A stretch of 64,000 bases of DNA from the NCBI GenBank assembly GCA_013339895.1, contig JABACO010000017.1, positions 8,071,678 through 8,135,677 on the forward strand, given 5' to 3'. The DNA is from Ephydatia muelleri. Its lineage: Eukaryota; Porifera; Demospongiae; Spongillida; Spongillidae. A model generated the notes under the pieces. That model searched no databases. It was not told where the DNA came from and saw only the letters and a program-made list of their open reading frames with translations. Shown in pieces: positions 24,261 through 36,300 of this stretch; position 1 is the first letter of the stretch; every line of letters starts with the position of its first letter. The translations under genes and the position numbers were made by a program.

Positions 24261-24579
24261 TTTATTCTCAGAAGGCATTTCAGCCGACAATAAAGAAAAT
24301 ACTAGCAGGAAAGTTAATAACTGAATATAATCAGTACATATCAGTTGTACCAAAATGGATTGTGGTTGACCTTTACAGCACTGCTATGATATGGTAATTG
24401 CATTACGTACCTCTGGCAGAACATTTAAAGATAAAATATGGTTACAGGTATCTGATATATTCAAGAAGTGGAAAGTGATATCAAAATCAAGGCTACTTTT
24501 TCCATAACTCCAATAAATAAATTCATTGTTTGGCCTGAAGTGAGTAAAGGTATCGCTCGATCACTCACATTTTGTATCG

Positions 24580-24935
24580 TGATCATCCCCATATCATGCA
24601 GATCATCCCCACATCATGCAGATCATCCCCACATCATGCCCCACATCATGCAGATCATCCCCATATCATGCAGATCATCCCCACATCATGCAGATCATCC
24701 CCACATCATGCAGATCATCCCCACATCATGCAGATCATCCCCACATCATGCAGATCATCCTCACATCATGCAGATCATCCCCACATCATGTAGATCATCC
24801 CCACATCATGCAGATCATCTCCACATCATGCAGATCATCCCCACATCATGCAGATCATCCCCATATCATGCAGATCATCCCCACATCATGCAGATCATCC
24901 CCACATCATGCAGATCATCCCCATATCATGCAGAT
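24580..24935. repeat. 20-bp minisatellite, about 18 copies
   Basis: Unit CCCCACATCATGCAGATCAT, with occasional CATATC variants and one partial unit near 24640. Confidence 0.95.
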
Positions 24936-25237
24936 CGCTACTACTCTCATAATGAAGAAATACGATGTGGATCGTCCGCAAGCCATTGAACATTTCTTTA
25001 AGCACACACTTCTGGAGTAGTTCAAGGTGTATGCAGACAACCTACATACTTCCCACAACCTAGTTCTGAATACTATTTCATTTCCTAAACAAAAAAACAA
25101 TCCTTGGTTATTAGTTAAGTGTTTCATGTAATTGTAAGGCTGCTCTTTATCATAATAATGATCTAACCACTAGAATGTGCGGCTGAGGAATGTGAGGACT
25201 ACATGTAGACCATGTACCAACGGTAAATGCGTAGAAA

Positions 25238-25311
25238 TAGTCTCGTACCCATGCCACACGACGTAAGCGTACAGTAAGCTTACGTCATGGTGAGTCTGGG
25301 TACGAAACTTA
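25238..25311. mobile_element. Short MITE of the GTCTCGTACCCAGAC family
   Basis: TAGTCTCGTACCCA at the left end and TGGGTACGAAAC at the right bound about 74 bp. It ends four bases before the SLC35D pseudogene copy. Confidence 0.6.
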
Positions 25312-25314
25312 CTA

Positions 25315-25556
25315 GAAGAAAATAACGGCGGAAGACAAGAGGGCAGGCGTCGACCATGCTGAAACAAGCCGCTGCAGCCTCGCTGTTTGGCGTGTCTTCG
25401 ATCCTGATAATGACCGTGAATAAATCCGTGCTGACGACATGAAAGCGTGTGGCGCGGTAAGCTTCCCCGACTGCAGCCAGAGATCATATATAATCTCTGC
25501 TGCAGCTGGCAATAATTCTACCGCGTCTACCCTCTCCCGCTCTTCTACTTTCTGAA
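25315..25556 (+). pseudogene. Broken partial copy of the SLC35D transporter gene
   Basis: On the plus strand this copies the 5' part of the intact minus-strand gene at 29004-29996. Identity is near complete: one mismatch in a block of about 90 bp from GTCGACCATGCTGAAACA onward. It starts inside the coding sequence, lacks about 7 nt near 25352, lacks about 70 nt after GTGCTGACGAC near 25437, and carries a 29-bp insertion (25478-25506). It ends near TTCTACTTTCTGA; a further 12-bp match (TCTGAACCTCGT) at about 25630 hints at a second insertion. It cannot encode a transporter. Confidence 0.9.
25478..25499. mobile_element. 22-bp TIR-TIR palindrome with 7-bp target duplication, inside the SLC35D pseudogene
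   Basis: CAGAGAT...ATCTCTG lies between direct copies of CTGCAGC (25471-25477, 25500-25506). The parent gene has CTGCAGC once at this point (reverse strand near 29750), so the 29 bp are an insertion with a 7-bp duplication. The ends match the 2-kb element at 38020-39989. Confidence 0.8.
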
Positions 25557-25706
25557 AAGGGTTACGGGATTGCTGTTTCTCGGCTTAGATAATAGAGGCG
25601 TAAGTCTGGGGACAAGATGACTCCCTGACTCTGAACCTCGTTGTACCTTTTGCGTACAGAAGTACGCTTCTTTTCTTTGCAAACGGCACGAGCATTGCCT
25701 TGCTTT

Positions 25707-25809
25707 TAGTCTCGTACCCAGACCCAAATGTACTAACGATGATTGCATCGCTTACAGTATGACATCATGATGTATACGTTACGTACATTTGGGTCTGGGT
25801 ACGAGACTA
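25707..25809. mobile_element. 103-bp MITE, TA-flanked
   Basis: GTCTCGTACCCAGACCCAAA at the left and its inverse at the right, each next to TA, as in Tc1/mariner-type MITEs. Related copies lie at 25238, 43660 and 14742. Confidence 0.85.
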
Positions 25810-25847
25810 GTAAAGGTAGGTGCGGTTATGACGATGCTCAGTTAAAT

Positions 25848-25869
25848 CAGAGATAATATATTATCGCTG
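25848..25869. mobile_element. 22-bp TIR-TIR palindrome with 7-bp duplication
   Basis: CAGAGATAATAT joined to an inverse copy with one mismatch, between direct GTTAAAT repeats at 25841-25847 and 25870-25876. Confidence 0.75.
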
Positions 25870-25876
25870 GTTAAAT

Positions 25877-26440
25877 AATACCCAGTGTATTATTGTGAAG
25901 ATGATATGCGGATTCATTTTGATACAAACAGCATTCTTCCAAACTGTTACTACTAGAATGACGTCCATTATCACCAACATCAGCGGTGTTGCTATGGTGT
26001 CGCTACGGTGTTGCTACGGTAGGACCTGCCTAGTAGGCCCTACCAACCGAGATCATCATCATATTACTCACTCTGAAGTAATGACGTCAACTCTTTTGAG
26101 TTGTGAATGGTCAAATTGAGTACGGCACTCGTGCGTGTCACGTGATGATTGCTGCTTCCCAGGGGGGAAAAATAATTAATATGTTGATGTAAATTGGGAC
26201 AGTTTCCGCGAAAATTGCCCCACGGTTAAAATGTTATAAAAATGCATCGCGTTTGAATCGTTATAACTTCCCAACGGATAACGCTATCGACTTCTATTTT
26301 CAACACTTCATAGTGAAATGGACCGGGTGTGAAATGGAACTGTCCCAATTCACACAAAAGATATTATGATGATGATAGTGCATATCCAGAACATTTAGAA
26401 TGGCAACAGAATGCATGGCTCTCACAATCTTCTGAGCTGC
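25877..26440. other. No gene seen
   Basis: Unique-looking AT-rich sequence between the MITE cluster and the 39-bp satellite. A 74-codon open frame at 25895-26119 lacks recognisable features. Confidence 0.5.
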
Positions 26441-26444
26441 ACAT

Positions 26445-28690
26445 TTTGTGACCACCATACACAAGTAAAGGTTAGGGGGAAGATGTGTGACCACCATACA
26501 CAAGTAAAGGTTAAGGGGAAGATGTGTGACCACCATATGCAAGTAAAGGTTAGGGGGAAGATGTGTGACCACCATATGCAAGTAAAGGTTAGGGGGAAGA
26601 TGTGTGACCACCATATGCAAGTAAAGGTTAGGGGGAAGATGTGTGACCACCATATGCAAGTAAAGGTTAGGGGGAAGAGGTGTGACCACCATACGCAAGT
26701 AAAGGTTAGGGGGAAGATGTGTGATCACCATATGCAAGTAAAGGTTAGGGGGAAGAGGTGTGACCACCATACACAAGTATAGGTTAGGGGGATAATGTGT
26801 GACCACCATATGCAAGTAAAGGTTAGGGGGAAGAGGTGTGACCACCATACGCAAGTAAAGGTTAGGGGGAAGAGGTGTGACTACCATACACAAGTAAAGG
26901 TTAGGGGGAAGAGGTGTGACATGTAAAGGTTAGGGGGAAGATGTGTGACCACCATACACTAGTAAAGGTTAGGGGGAAGAGGTGTGATCACCAAGGGGGG
27001 AAGATGTGTGACCACCATACGCAAGTAATGGTTAGGGGGAAGATGTGTAACCACCATACGCAAGTAAAGGTTAGGGGGGAAGATGTGTGACCACCATACG
27101 CAAGTAAAGGTTAGGTGGAAGATGTGTGACCACCATATGCAAGTAAAGGTTAGGGGGAAGAGGTGTGACCACCATACACAAGTAAAGGTTAGGGGGAAGA
27201 TGTGTGACCACCATACACAAGTAAAGGTTAGGGGGAAGATGTGTGATCACCATACGCAAGTAAAGGTTAGGGGGAAGATGTGTGACTACCATACACAAGT
27301 AAAGGTTAGGGGGAAGATGTGTGATCACCATATGCAAGTAAAGGTTAGGGGGAAGAGGTGTGACCACCATACACAAGTAAAGGTTAGGGGGAAGATGTGT
27401 GATCACCATACGCAAGTAAAGGTTAGGGGGAAGATGTGTGACCACCATACACAAGTAAAGGTTAGGGGGAAGAGGTGTGACCACCATACACAAGTAAAGG
27501 TTAGGGGAAATATGTGTGATCACCATACGCAAGTAAAGGTTAGGGGGAAGAGGTGTGACTACCATACACAAGTATAGGTTAGGGGGAAGATGTGTGACCA
27601 CCATATGCAAGTAAAGGTTAGGGGGAAGAGGTGTGACTACCATACACAAGTAAAGGTTAGGGGGAAGATGTGTGATCACCATACGCAAGTAAAGGTTAGG
27701 GGGAAGATGTGTGACTACCATACACAAGTAAAGGTTAGGGGGAAGATGTGTGATCACCATATGCAAGTAAAGGTTAGGGGGAAGATGTGTGACCACCATA
27801 CGCAAGTAAAGGTTAGGGGGGAAGATGTGTGACCACCATACGCAAGTAAAGGTTAGGGGGAAGAGGTGTGACTACCATACACAAGTAAAGGTTAGGGGGA
27901 AGAGGTGTGACATGTAAAGGTTAGGGGGAAGATGTGTGACCACCATACGCAAGTAAAGGTTAGGGGGAAGATGTGTGACCACCATACACAAGTAAAGGTT
28001 AGGGGGAAGAGGTGTGACATGTGAAGGTTAGGGGGAAGATGTGTAACCACCGTACACATGGAAAGGTTAGGGGGAAGATGTGTAACCACCGTACACATGG
28101 AAAGGTTAGGGGGAAGATTTGTGACCACTGTACACATGTAAAGGTTAGGGGGAAGATGTGTGACCACCATACACAAGTAAAGGTTAGGGGGAAGATGTGT
28201 GACCACCATACACAAGTATAGGTTAGGGGGAAGATGTGTGACCACCATATGCAAGTAAAGGTTAGGGGGAAGATGTGTAATCACCATACGCAAGTAAAGG
28301 TTAGGGGGAAGATGTGTGATTACCATACACAAGTAAAGGTTAGGGGGAAGATGTGTGATCACCATACGCAAGTAAAGGTTAGGGGGAAGATGTGTGACCA
28401 CCATACGCAAGTAAAGGTTAGGGGGGAAGATGTGTGACCACCATACGCAAGTAAAGGTTAGGGGGGAAGATGTGTGACCACCATACACAAGTAAAGGTTA
28501 GGGGGAAGAGGTGTGACTACCATACACAAGTAAAGGTTAGGGGGAAGAGGTGTGACATGTAAAGGTTAGGGGGAAGATGTGTGACCACCATATGCAAGTA
28601 AAGGTTAGGGGGAAGATGTGTGACCACTGTACACATGTAAAGGTTAGGGGGAAGATGTGTGACAACCATACACAAGTAAAGGTTAAGATG
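26445..28690. repeat. 39-bp satellite, about 55-58 copies
   Basis: Units contain AGTAAAGGTTAGGGGGAAGA followed by GTGTGACCACCATAC variants. Each unit carries one TTAGGG. Because 39 is a multiple of three, open frames up to 244 codons appear on both strands and are not genes. Truncated units occur near 26925, 27910 and 28555. Confidence 0.97.
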
Positions 28691-29003
28691 CTATAGTGTC
28701 TATATTATCCTTCCCGTGCAAAATGTACACACAGCAATTACAAGCACCATCACCAAATAGATTTTTTTAAACACACACACACACACACACAAAGCGATTG
28801 CTTGAATGTAGGCGGACACTCAAACATAAATAACAATATGACACTGAAGCACACATGAACACGCAGACAAACAGTTATTCGCACACCTACACATCAAACA
28901 CATTAATAAGGTTCCCGCTATAAAACCGGTACACGATAACGGTCTTCCTGTCTTTGCTCATTCAACTCCACCCCTTTCCTGTCCTCGGCCACGCTTGCCG
29001 CCG

Positions 29004-29996
29004 CTAGGACTTGGCAGGGCTGCACAGTGGCTGGGGTAGCTGACGTGCCTCCTGCTCCCTAAGCTTGAAGACACTGTACAGCACGCTGGCCACGATGCTG
29101 ATGTGGATCCCAATGAAGTTGTACTTCTCGTACACATAGTCACCTCCCACATACATCCCAACGTAAGTCACAGCAATGTTCTTGATGCAACCGATGACTG
29201 TGTGCGTGAGAGCAGAGACGACGGACTGGCAGAGGGTCATAGAGTACATCAAGATGGCCCCCATCACGCAGGAGAGGCCGAAATTGAGCAGGAACCCAGG
29301 CTCCGCCCACCTGGTGTACTGGTAGGCCATCGACAGGTCCCCAGTCCCGGCGGCAAACGCGACGGCGGGAACGAGGGTAAAGAGGCAGTTGTAGTACATC
29401 AGCTCGACGTTGCTCATGTCCCCGTTGAGCTTCTTTTTGACGTAGAGCGTGTTCACCGCCGTCACGACGTTGTTCAAGGTCACGTAGAGGTAGCCGACGA
29501 GGTCGAATGAGAGGTCGCGATAGGCAGCCACTAGCGCTCCCGCTATCATCATGACCAGGGTCCCGTTTACGGCCGCGGACTCGTACTGTTTGAACATGTA
29601 CATCTGTCCGGCGGCGACGAGGATGAGGGTGAACCTCCGCAGCACGGTGAACATGGGAAGGTTGGTTTTCAAGGTCGCCCCAAGTCCGAACACGAGGTTC
29701 AGAAAGTAGAAGAGCGGGAGAGGGTAGACGCGGTTGAATTGTTGCCAGCTGCAGTCCGGGAAGCTTACCACACCACATGCTTTCAGGGTTCTTAGGATCA
29801 CGATTATGGCGAGGATTTGGCCCAGTCCTACCACTTGGAAGGCGCTAAAATTGTACGTCGTCAGCACGGATTTATTCACCGTCATTATCAGGATCGAAGA
29901 CACGCCAAACAGCGAGGCTGCAGCGGCTTGTTTCAGCATGGTCGACCACACCCGCCTGCCCTCTTGCCTTCTGCCGTTATTTTCTTCAACGGCCAT
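29004..29996 (-). CDS. SLC35D: SLC35D-type nucleotide-sugar transporter, intronless
   Basis: A 330-residue protein from the ATG at 29994-29996 to a TAG at 29004. SLC35D proteins are Golgi/ER antiporters that import UDP-sugars (UDP-GlcA, UDP-GalNAc, UDP-GlcNAc) in exchange for UMP. About ten hydrophobic segments are evident. Family landmarks include VNKSVLTTYNF in the first helix, LPMFTVLRRFT, TAVNTLYVKKKLNG, LMYYNCLFTLVPA, ALTHTVIGCIKNIAVTYVG and GGDYVYEKYNFIGI. Length fits the family (about 335-355). The gene lies about 375 bp downstream of the METTL14 stop on the same strand. The substrate cannot be read from sequence; D1 versus D2 is unresolved. A broken copy lies at 25315-25556. Confidence 0.93.
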   Translation of the reverse strand: MAVEENNGRRQEGRRVWSTMLKQAAAASLFGVSSILIMTVNKSVLTTYNFSAFQVVGLGQILAIIVILRTLKACGVVSFPDCSWQQFNRVYPLPLFYFLNLVFGLGATLKTNLPMFTVLRRFTLILVAAGQMYMFKQYESAAVNGTLVMMIAGALVAAYRDLSFDLVGYLYVTLNNVVTAVNTLYVKKKLNGDMSNVELMYYNCLFTLVPAVAFAAGTGDLSMAYQYTRWAEPGFLLNFGLSCVMGAILMYSMTLCQSVVSALTHTVIGCIKNIAVTYVGMYVGGDYVYEKYNFIGIHISIVASVLYSVFKLREQEARQLPQPLCSPAKS

Positions 29997-30371
29997 TTTC
30001 GGCTGCTAGGTTGCTCGCATTTATCTCCAGCTCGGTCAGCTCCTTTAAGCGCGCACCACACCCGCCGTAACGATAATGTTTCGCTTCACGTTAATTAATA
30101 GGTGGGGCTGCGCTGCTTGCGCACAAAGCCACACCTTGTCACGAGACTCAGTGCCCCGTTCAAACGATTCGCTGAGAATACAGACACAGACTTGCATAGG
30201 GCCAGATGGCGTACACTACTTCAATGATACACAAATACATTGTTATACCTATTTAAAATAGAGAGCATTGCAATATCAGACGACTCTCATTACATCATCA
30301 TTACATCATCAGACGACACAATACAAACACGATACAATTGTCACGTGACACAGTACAAAACAGGCTCCTCT

Positions 30372-33300
30372 CTAATGCCTGAATAACTCTCCTCGACCCA
30401 TCCCCCCTCGTCCCATCCCTCGGCCACGCCCAGTTCCCCTGGTCTTTGGGGGTGGGGTCTTTGGTCGAAGATTTTCAATCTCCTCTTTTGTCCCCAAGAG
30501 AAGATCTTCCTCCTTCTGGAAATATGCCAAATAGTTCTCGCGATGGTAGTTGGAACTGGTGAGCTCAGATCCCAGGGTCAGCCAGCCTTGAGTAAGTGAT
30601 GTCTTACATATCAACAGGCACAGGGGATCCTGGGGTACAGGGGATCCTGGGGTACAAGGGATTCTGGGGTACAGGGGATTCTGGGGTACAGGGGATCCTG
30701 GGGTACAGGGGATTCTGGGGTACAGGGGATCCTGGGGTACAGGGGATTCTGGGGTACAGGGGATCCTGGGGTACAGGGGATTCTGGGATCCTGGGGTACA
30801 GGGGATTCTAGGGGCGTAAAACTGAGTAAGCTGTGTAAACACTTTGTAGTTGTGAGAAGTGACCCACAAATATTTGAATATTGAAGTATTTGTACTGTGG
30901 TCACTTGGCAAACATCAGGTGGTCACAATTATCACCTTCACACTCCACAACCAAACACACTCCACAACCAAACACACAACACAACCCACACACACCACAA
31001 CCCACACACACCTGGACGTATGGTGCTGTCATTGCCAAAGAGGTGAAGGCGTCTTCTGCCTAGACAGAAGTGCTCCATAATATGGAATATCTCCTCCGGC
31101 TTCTCTATACTCCCAAGCTCAGGCTGGGGAGGAGGAAGGGGGAGGATGGGAGGTTGGGGAGGAGGAAGAGGGAGGAACAGAGGTATACCATCGCCCTCTT
31201 CCACAACATTGTGGTTGGCTCCACCCACCACCTATACATGAGCCCTCCCACACCCTGCAAGCGAGACCTGGTTATACGAAGTTATGGCAATTATTGGAAT
31301 AAAACACACATAAGTAATCTTCAGTGTCATATATAACTGCCACAGCAGGGTCAGATTGTGGTAGGTTACATTTTCCAATTGCCGTATAACCCTGCCCCAT
31401 TGTTCCAGTGTGTGTGTGTCTACTTCCTGGTCCTCATTTGTAAGAGTTCCTCGTATGTAGCCTATTACAAGGGGGGACAGCCATTGTTCTAATTGCAGCT
31501 CACCAACCTCCTCGGTGATGATTACATCCAGGTCGATGTTGGCGTGAATGAAGTTGCCATCTTGGTTCCTCCTCACTGTTCCTTTGATCCCCATCAGACA
31601 GTGTTCCTACGGAAACCAAAAGGACAACAGTGAAATGCAACGATGTGGTCCTCAAAGTAGACAATTTCCCAAGAGTTATGACCGTTGTTATGGATACCAT
31701 TGGATACCATTGAATCACATACTTAGGGTAGCACGTCTGATTCAGACACATGGAAACATAGCATATTGGCGTGTAACCATGGCTACTTCATGCCATGTTA
31801 GAATCTGACGTAACCATGGCTACCTCACCTTGCTGTTCTGGAAGACAGCCTTTGTGAGTTCGAAGACATGGGACTTGCCAGGGTTCTTCACATTAGACTT
31901 GACCCAGCATATGTCCTCACAGCGGCGAAACCCCCACTTCTTCAGGCACTGCACACCAGGAGGAGCGGGAGGGAGGAGGGGAGGGAGGACTGGTAAGGGG
32001 GTGTGTCCAAACAATTTTTAGGATTTCATAAGTAACATTAATTTGACGTTAGGAGAGATTGATCCTGTGACACCTGTCAACATTTTGGTTTAAGTCCATC
32101 ACGTGACCTCCACATGCTCGCCAAACGCACACTGGTTTGCTAGCCACTCTGCCAAGGGATCATGTGCATGTGTATCACCATGACCTATCACATGACCTAT
32201 CACATGACCTATCACATGACCTATCACATGCACTCACCACCCTCCCAAGGTCCAATCCTTCATAGGCTCCACACCAGAGGAACACAAATGACCTCTGAGC
32301 TGAAATGTCTTCTATCTTTAGGTTCATGATCTGAAAGCACATGACAAACAGATTAATATGGAAACCACCTAACTGGCTCCCAAATTACATAGGAGGGTCC
32401 CCAGTCCACCCCGTGCAGGTCCCCAGACACATTCCCTCTGTATAGTGCCTTCTTTATTGAATATCTCTTTTTTTAAAAAGCATTTCCAAATACAACAGCT
32501 CAATCAAGCCCTCCTCCCCTTCTCACCAAACCCTCCCCTCCCACACACCTCCCACACCACACATCTCTCCTCACCCCACCCCCTCCCTCCCATGGTCACC
32601 AGACACCTCCCAGCCACACCCTTCACACCTCCTCCCAATCCCAGGGGCTCCAGTTGAAGGCAATGCCACTGGCCCTTCTCTGGTACTCCTCCAATGGGAG
32701 GGTCAATCAGGATCACATCAAACTTGGTCCCAAGAGAGTTGAGGTCAAAGGTGGACAGGTCTGTCTTCAAGTACATGGGAGGCGTGGCCCGTTTCCTTGA
32801 TCTGCTCATCCTGGGAAGGAGGGAGGGAGGGAGGGGAAGGGAGGGAGAGGAAAGAGAGGAGAGAAATGAGAAAGAGGAGGGAGGGAAGGGAGGAGAGTAA
32901 GAGGGTGAGGGAAGGGGAATGTGGAGGAAAGGGCAGGGGAGGGGGAAGGGGAGGATCTAAAGGGAAGGGCGGTAGAAGGAACAGTACAAGGAATGGAAGT
33001 GTGGGAGATGAACGAGTCAGTGATGAGGGAGGGAGGAGGAAAGAGGGAGGAGGGAGGAGGGAGGAGGAGGGAAGAGGGAGGAGGGAAGAGGGAGGAGGGA
33101 AGAGGGGGGAGGGAAGAGGGAGGAGGGAAGAGGGAGGAGGAAGAGGGAGAGGATGGAAGGGCAGTGGGAGGATAGTTAATGCATTGTGTGTAAAATCAAT
33201 ACAAATGTGATTGTCTTACCTTTAATCTAATCAGTTCTTTCAGCTTAGGGTACTCTTCAAACCTTTCACTCATTCCTATAAGGACAGTACATGACCACAG

Positions 33301-36300
33301 AAAGTACCCCACAATGTGTGTCCTTGCCAGGACCAATCCAGTCCAATATTGTGGTTGGTTTTGTTTATTAGAGCCAATTGAATTATGTCTATATGGCAAT
33401 TTTTTTCAAAGATGTTTACTAACTTGGCCTATTTCCATTACCACAATGTTTTGATAATTGGTCTTCCATATAGCATCGACCAATGACCATATAAGGCAAT
33501 GATGCTACATGCACATGTAACCCTGAGTACAAGGGGTTAACATGTAACCCTAAGTACAAGGGGTTAACATTCAGTGGTCATGATACAGGTAAGCACTTCA
33601 TTTTAACCGGATGCTAGACACAGTTTCTATCAATTCCATGCAACCTTCCACACCTCCGTACCACCATCCACACCTCCGTTCCATACTACTATCCACACCT
33701 CCATTCCATACCACCCCACCTATATCCCTGATGAAGTTCTGTGGTCTCTGTCCCGTGTCTACATAGTGTTGTGAGTAATCGTTGTGCGGATTAGCACTCT
33801 GTGTACCCTGTGTGTGGAAGAGAAGGATGGGGAGGAGGCCAGGTCACACCAAACACCACATACACATACACACTAGCACACATACACACTAGCACACATG
33901 CACACTAGCACACATACACACTAGCACACATACACACTAGCACACATACACACTAGCACACATACACACTAGCACACAAACACACTAGCACACATACACA
34001 CTAGCACACTAGCACACATACACTAGCACGCATACACACTAGCACACATACACACTAGCACACATACACACTAGCACACATACACACTGGCACACAGTAC
34101 CTTGAGGAAAATGTTGGAGTCCTTGTACATAGTCACTCCATCCTCCACTCCCTCTTCCTCCTCCTTCCTCATCACTGCTGCCACTTCCTAAAGATGGGAG
34201 GCAGGTTACCCAGGCAACATGGGGTTACTCGGGCAACACAGGATTACCCACGCAACATAGGAGGAGGAGCTTTAGTCAGGACTCTTAGATCATACATCTA
34301 TTGCAGTTAATCAACTTAGCCAACAACACATTTGATGAAACTTTCCATGACTTAGTCATTACATCATTTCATTACAAAGGGTCAATTACCCCCATATGCT
34401 ACACCTCATATTTAAGGCCAAATTTCCTCAATAAATAAGCTCCTAATATATTTGTGTCGCACTGATTACGCTTAAGGCCGGCATACACGGGTCAACTTTT
34501 GTTGATTTGTTGCTTGCAACAAGTTGATTGTGCGATTATGTGGTTATAGTTGACTGATGAATAGAGTTACGAACGTGATATATCATAACTGTGAAAATCG
34601 CGTGACACATCGTTTCAACAAATATGGATGTCGTTTCAACAAATATGGATATTGATGTCACCATGGGTAGAGCTGCTTGCACTGCTGTTATTATAGCCCT
34701 GATCATAAGGAAGCGACAGCGAAGAAGAAGGAAGCGTTCAAGAATAATGTGCAGTGTACTACCGGTACCTGTCGCTGTTAATGCCGTAGCAATCTCCTGT
34801 ATTGCACTCCTCCTTTTATCCCGGTTATGGTAGTCTTTACTTTTCGTGTTGTAGAGGCATTCCCTATTCTCTAACATATCAATCAACTGTTCTACTTTAG
34901 CATTACTCCGTTGGAAGGAAGCCATTTTTGTTTTAATAAGAGCTAATAACAGCTAATAACAGTGCGGTACGCGGTACATCTCTTTGATGTAGCAGCAACG
35001 TGTTGCTTCAAATTAGGAAGGCTTTCTAATTTTCGGGCAACTTTCGACTTGTTGCTATCAACAAATCAACTCGTATCATACACGAGTCAACTCAAGTCGA
35101 CCAAACCACATAATCGCACAATCAACTTGTTGCAAGCAACAAATCAACCAGAAGTTGACCCGTGTATGCCGGCCTTTATTTGCCTGGACAGGTGTGTGAG
35201 GTGTTCTGGACAGATGTGTGAGGGTGTTCTGGACAGGTGTGTGAGGGTGTTCTGGACAGGTGTGAGGGTGTTCTGGACAGGTGTGTGAGGGTGTTCTGGA
35301 CAGGTGTGAGGGTGTTCTGGACAGGTGTGTGAGGGTGTTCTGGACAGGTGTGTGAGGGTATTCTGGACAGGTGTGTGTTCATATTCTGGACAGGTGTGTG
35401 AGGGTGTTCTGGACAGGTGTGAGGGTGTTCTGGACAGGTGTGTGAGGGTGTTCTGGACAGGTGTGTGAGGGTGTTCTGGACAGGTGTGTGAGGGTGTTCT
35501 GGACAGAGGTGTGAGGTGTTGAGGGTGTTCTGGACAGGTGTGTGAGGGTGTTCTGGACAAGTGTGTGAAGGTGTTCTGGACAGGTGAGTGAGGGTGTTCT
35601 GGACAGGTGTATGAGGGTGTTCTGGAGAATTAATGTATAATTACATTTCTTCAGCATGGATATAAATATTGTCATTAATTGCCAATTCATTTATTATTTG
35701 AAATGTGATTTTAGAGTTATTCAAGAGCCCCCATTATCTTGGTCTTCATAAAGAGTTAAGAACATTTGTAATGGAGGGTGTGGCATGAGAGTGGGGTCCA
35801 ATTAGACTCAGATGAAGGGTGTGGCATGAGAGTGGGGTCCAATTAGACTCAGATGAAGGGTGTGGCATGAGAGTGGGGTCCAATTAGACTCAGATGGAGG
35901 GTGTGGCATGAGAGTGGGGTCCAATTAGACTCAGATGGAGGGTGTGGCATGAGAGTGGGGTCCAATTAGACTCACGTCATCTTCTGCAGTTCGATACTTG
36001 CCATCCTTCAGTCGAGACGGGTGGCTCACAGATCTGCACAGAAGGTGCAGTCGCAAGTGACTTGTGTTGTGCACATTTAACATTCAAAAATAAAAAAAGT
36101 TTATACGCAATTTGGGAATTTTAATCCAGAAAACGTTTGGGTGATAAAATGGATTTATTTCTAGATGTTGTATTATCTGAAATATCTTATAATAACATTC
36201 AAATAATGTTTTCGGCTATCAGACCTTCATGCAATCAATATTTCAACATAGAAAATTTACAAGTTAAACCTCAAAAGTTATTAACTTGACTGAAATCCAT

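Noticed and set aside
26300-28488. Open frames of 80-244 codons on both strands through the 39-bp satellite
   Set aside because: The unit length is a multiple of three and lacks stops in several frames; the peptides are pure repeat translation.
29140-29778. 212-codon frame overlapping the SLC35D gene
   Set aside because: Shadow of the conserved transporter frame; Arg/Pro-rich with no family features.
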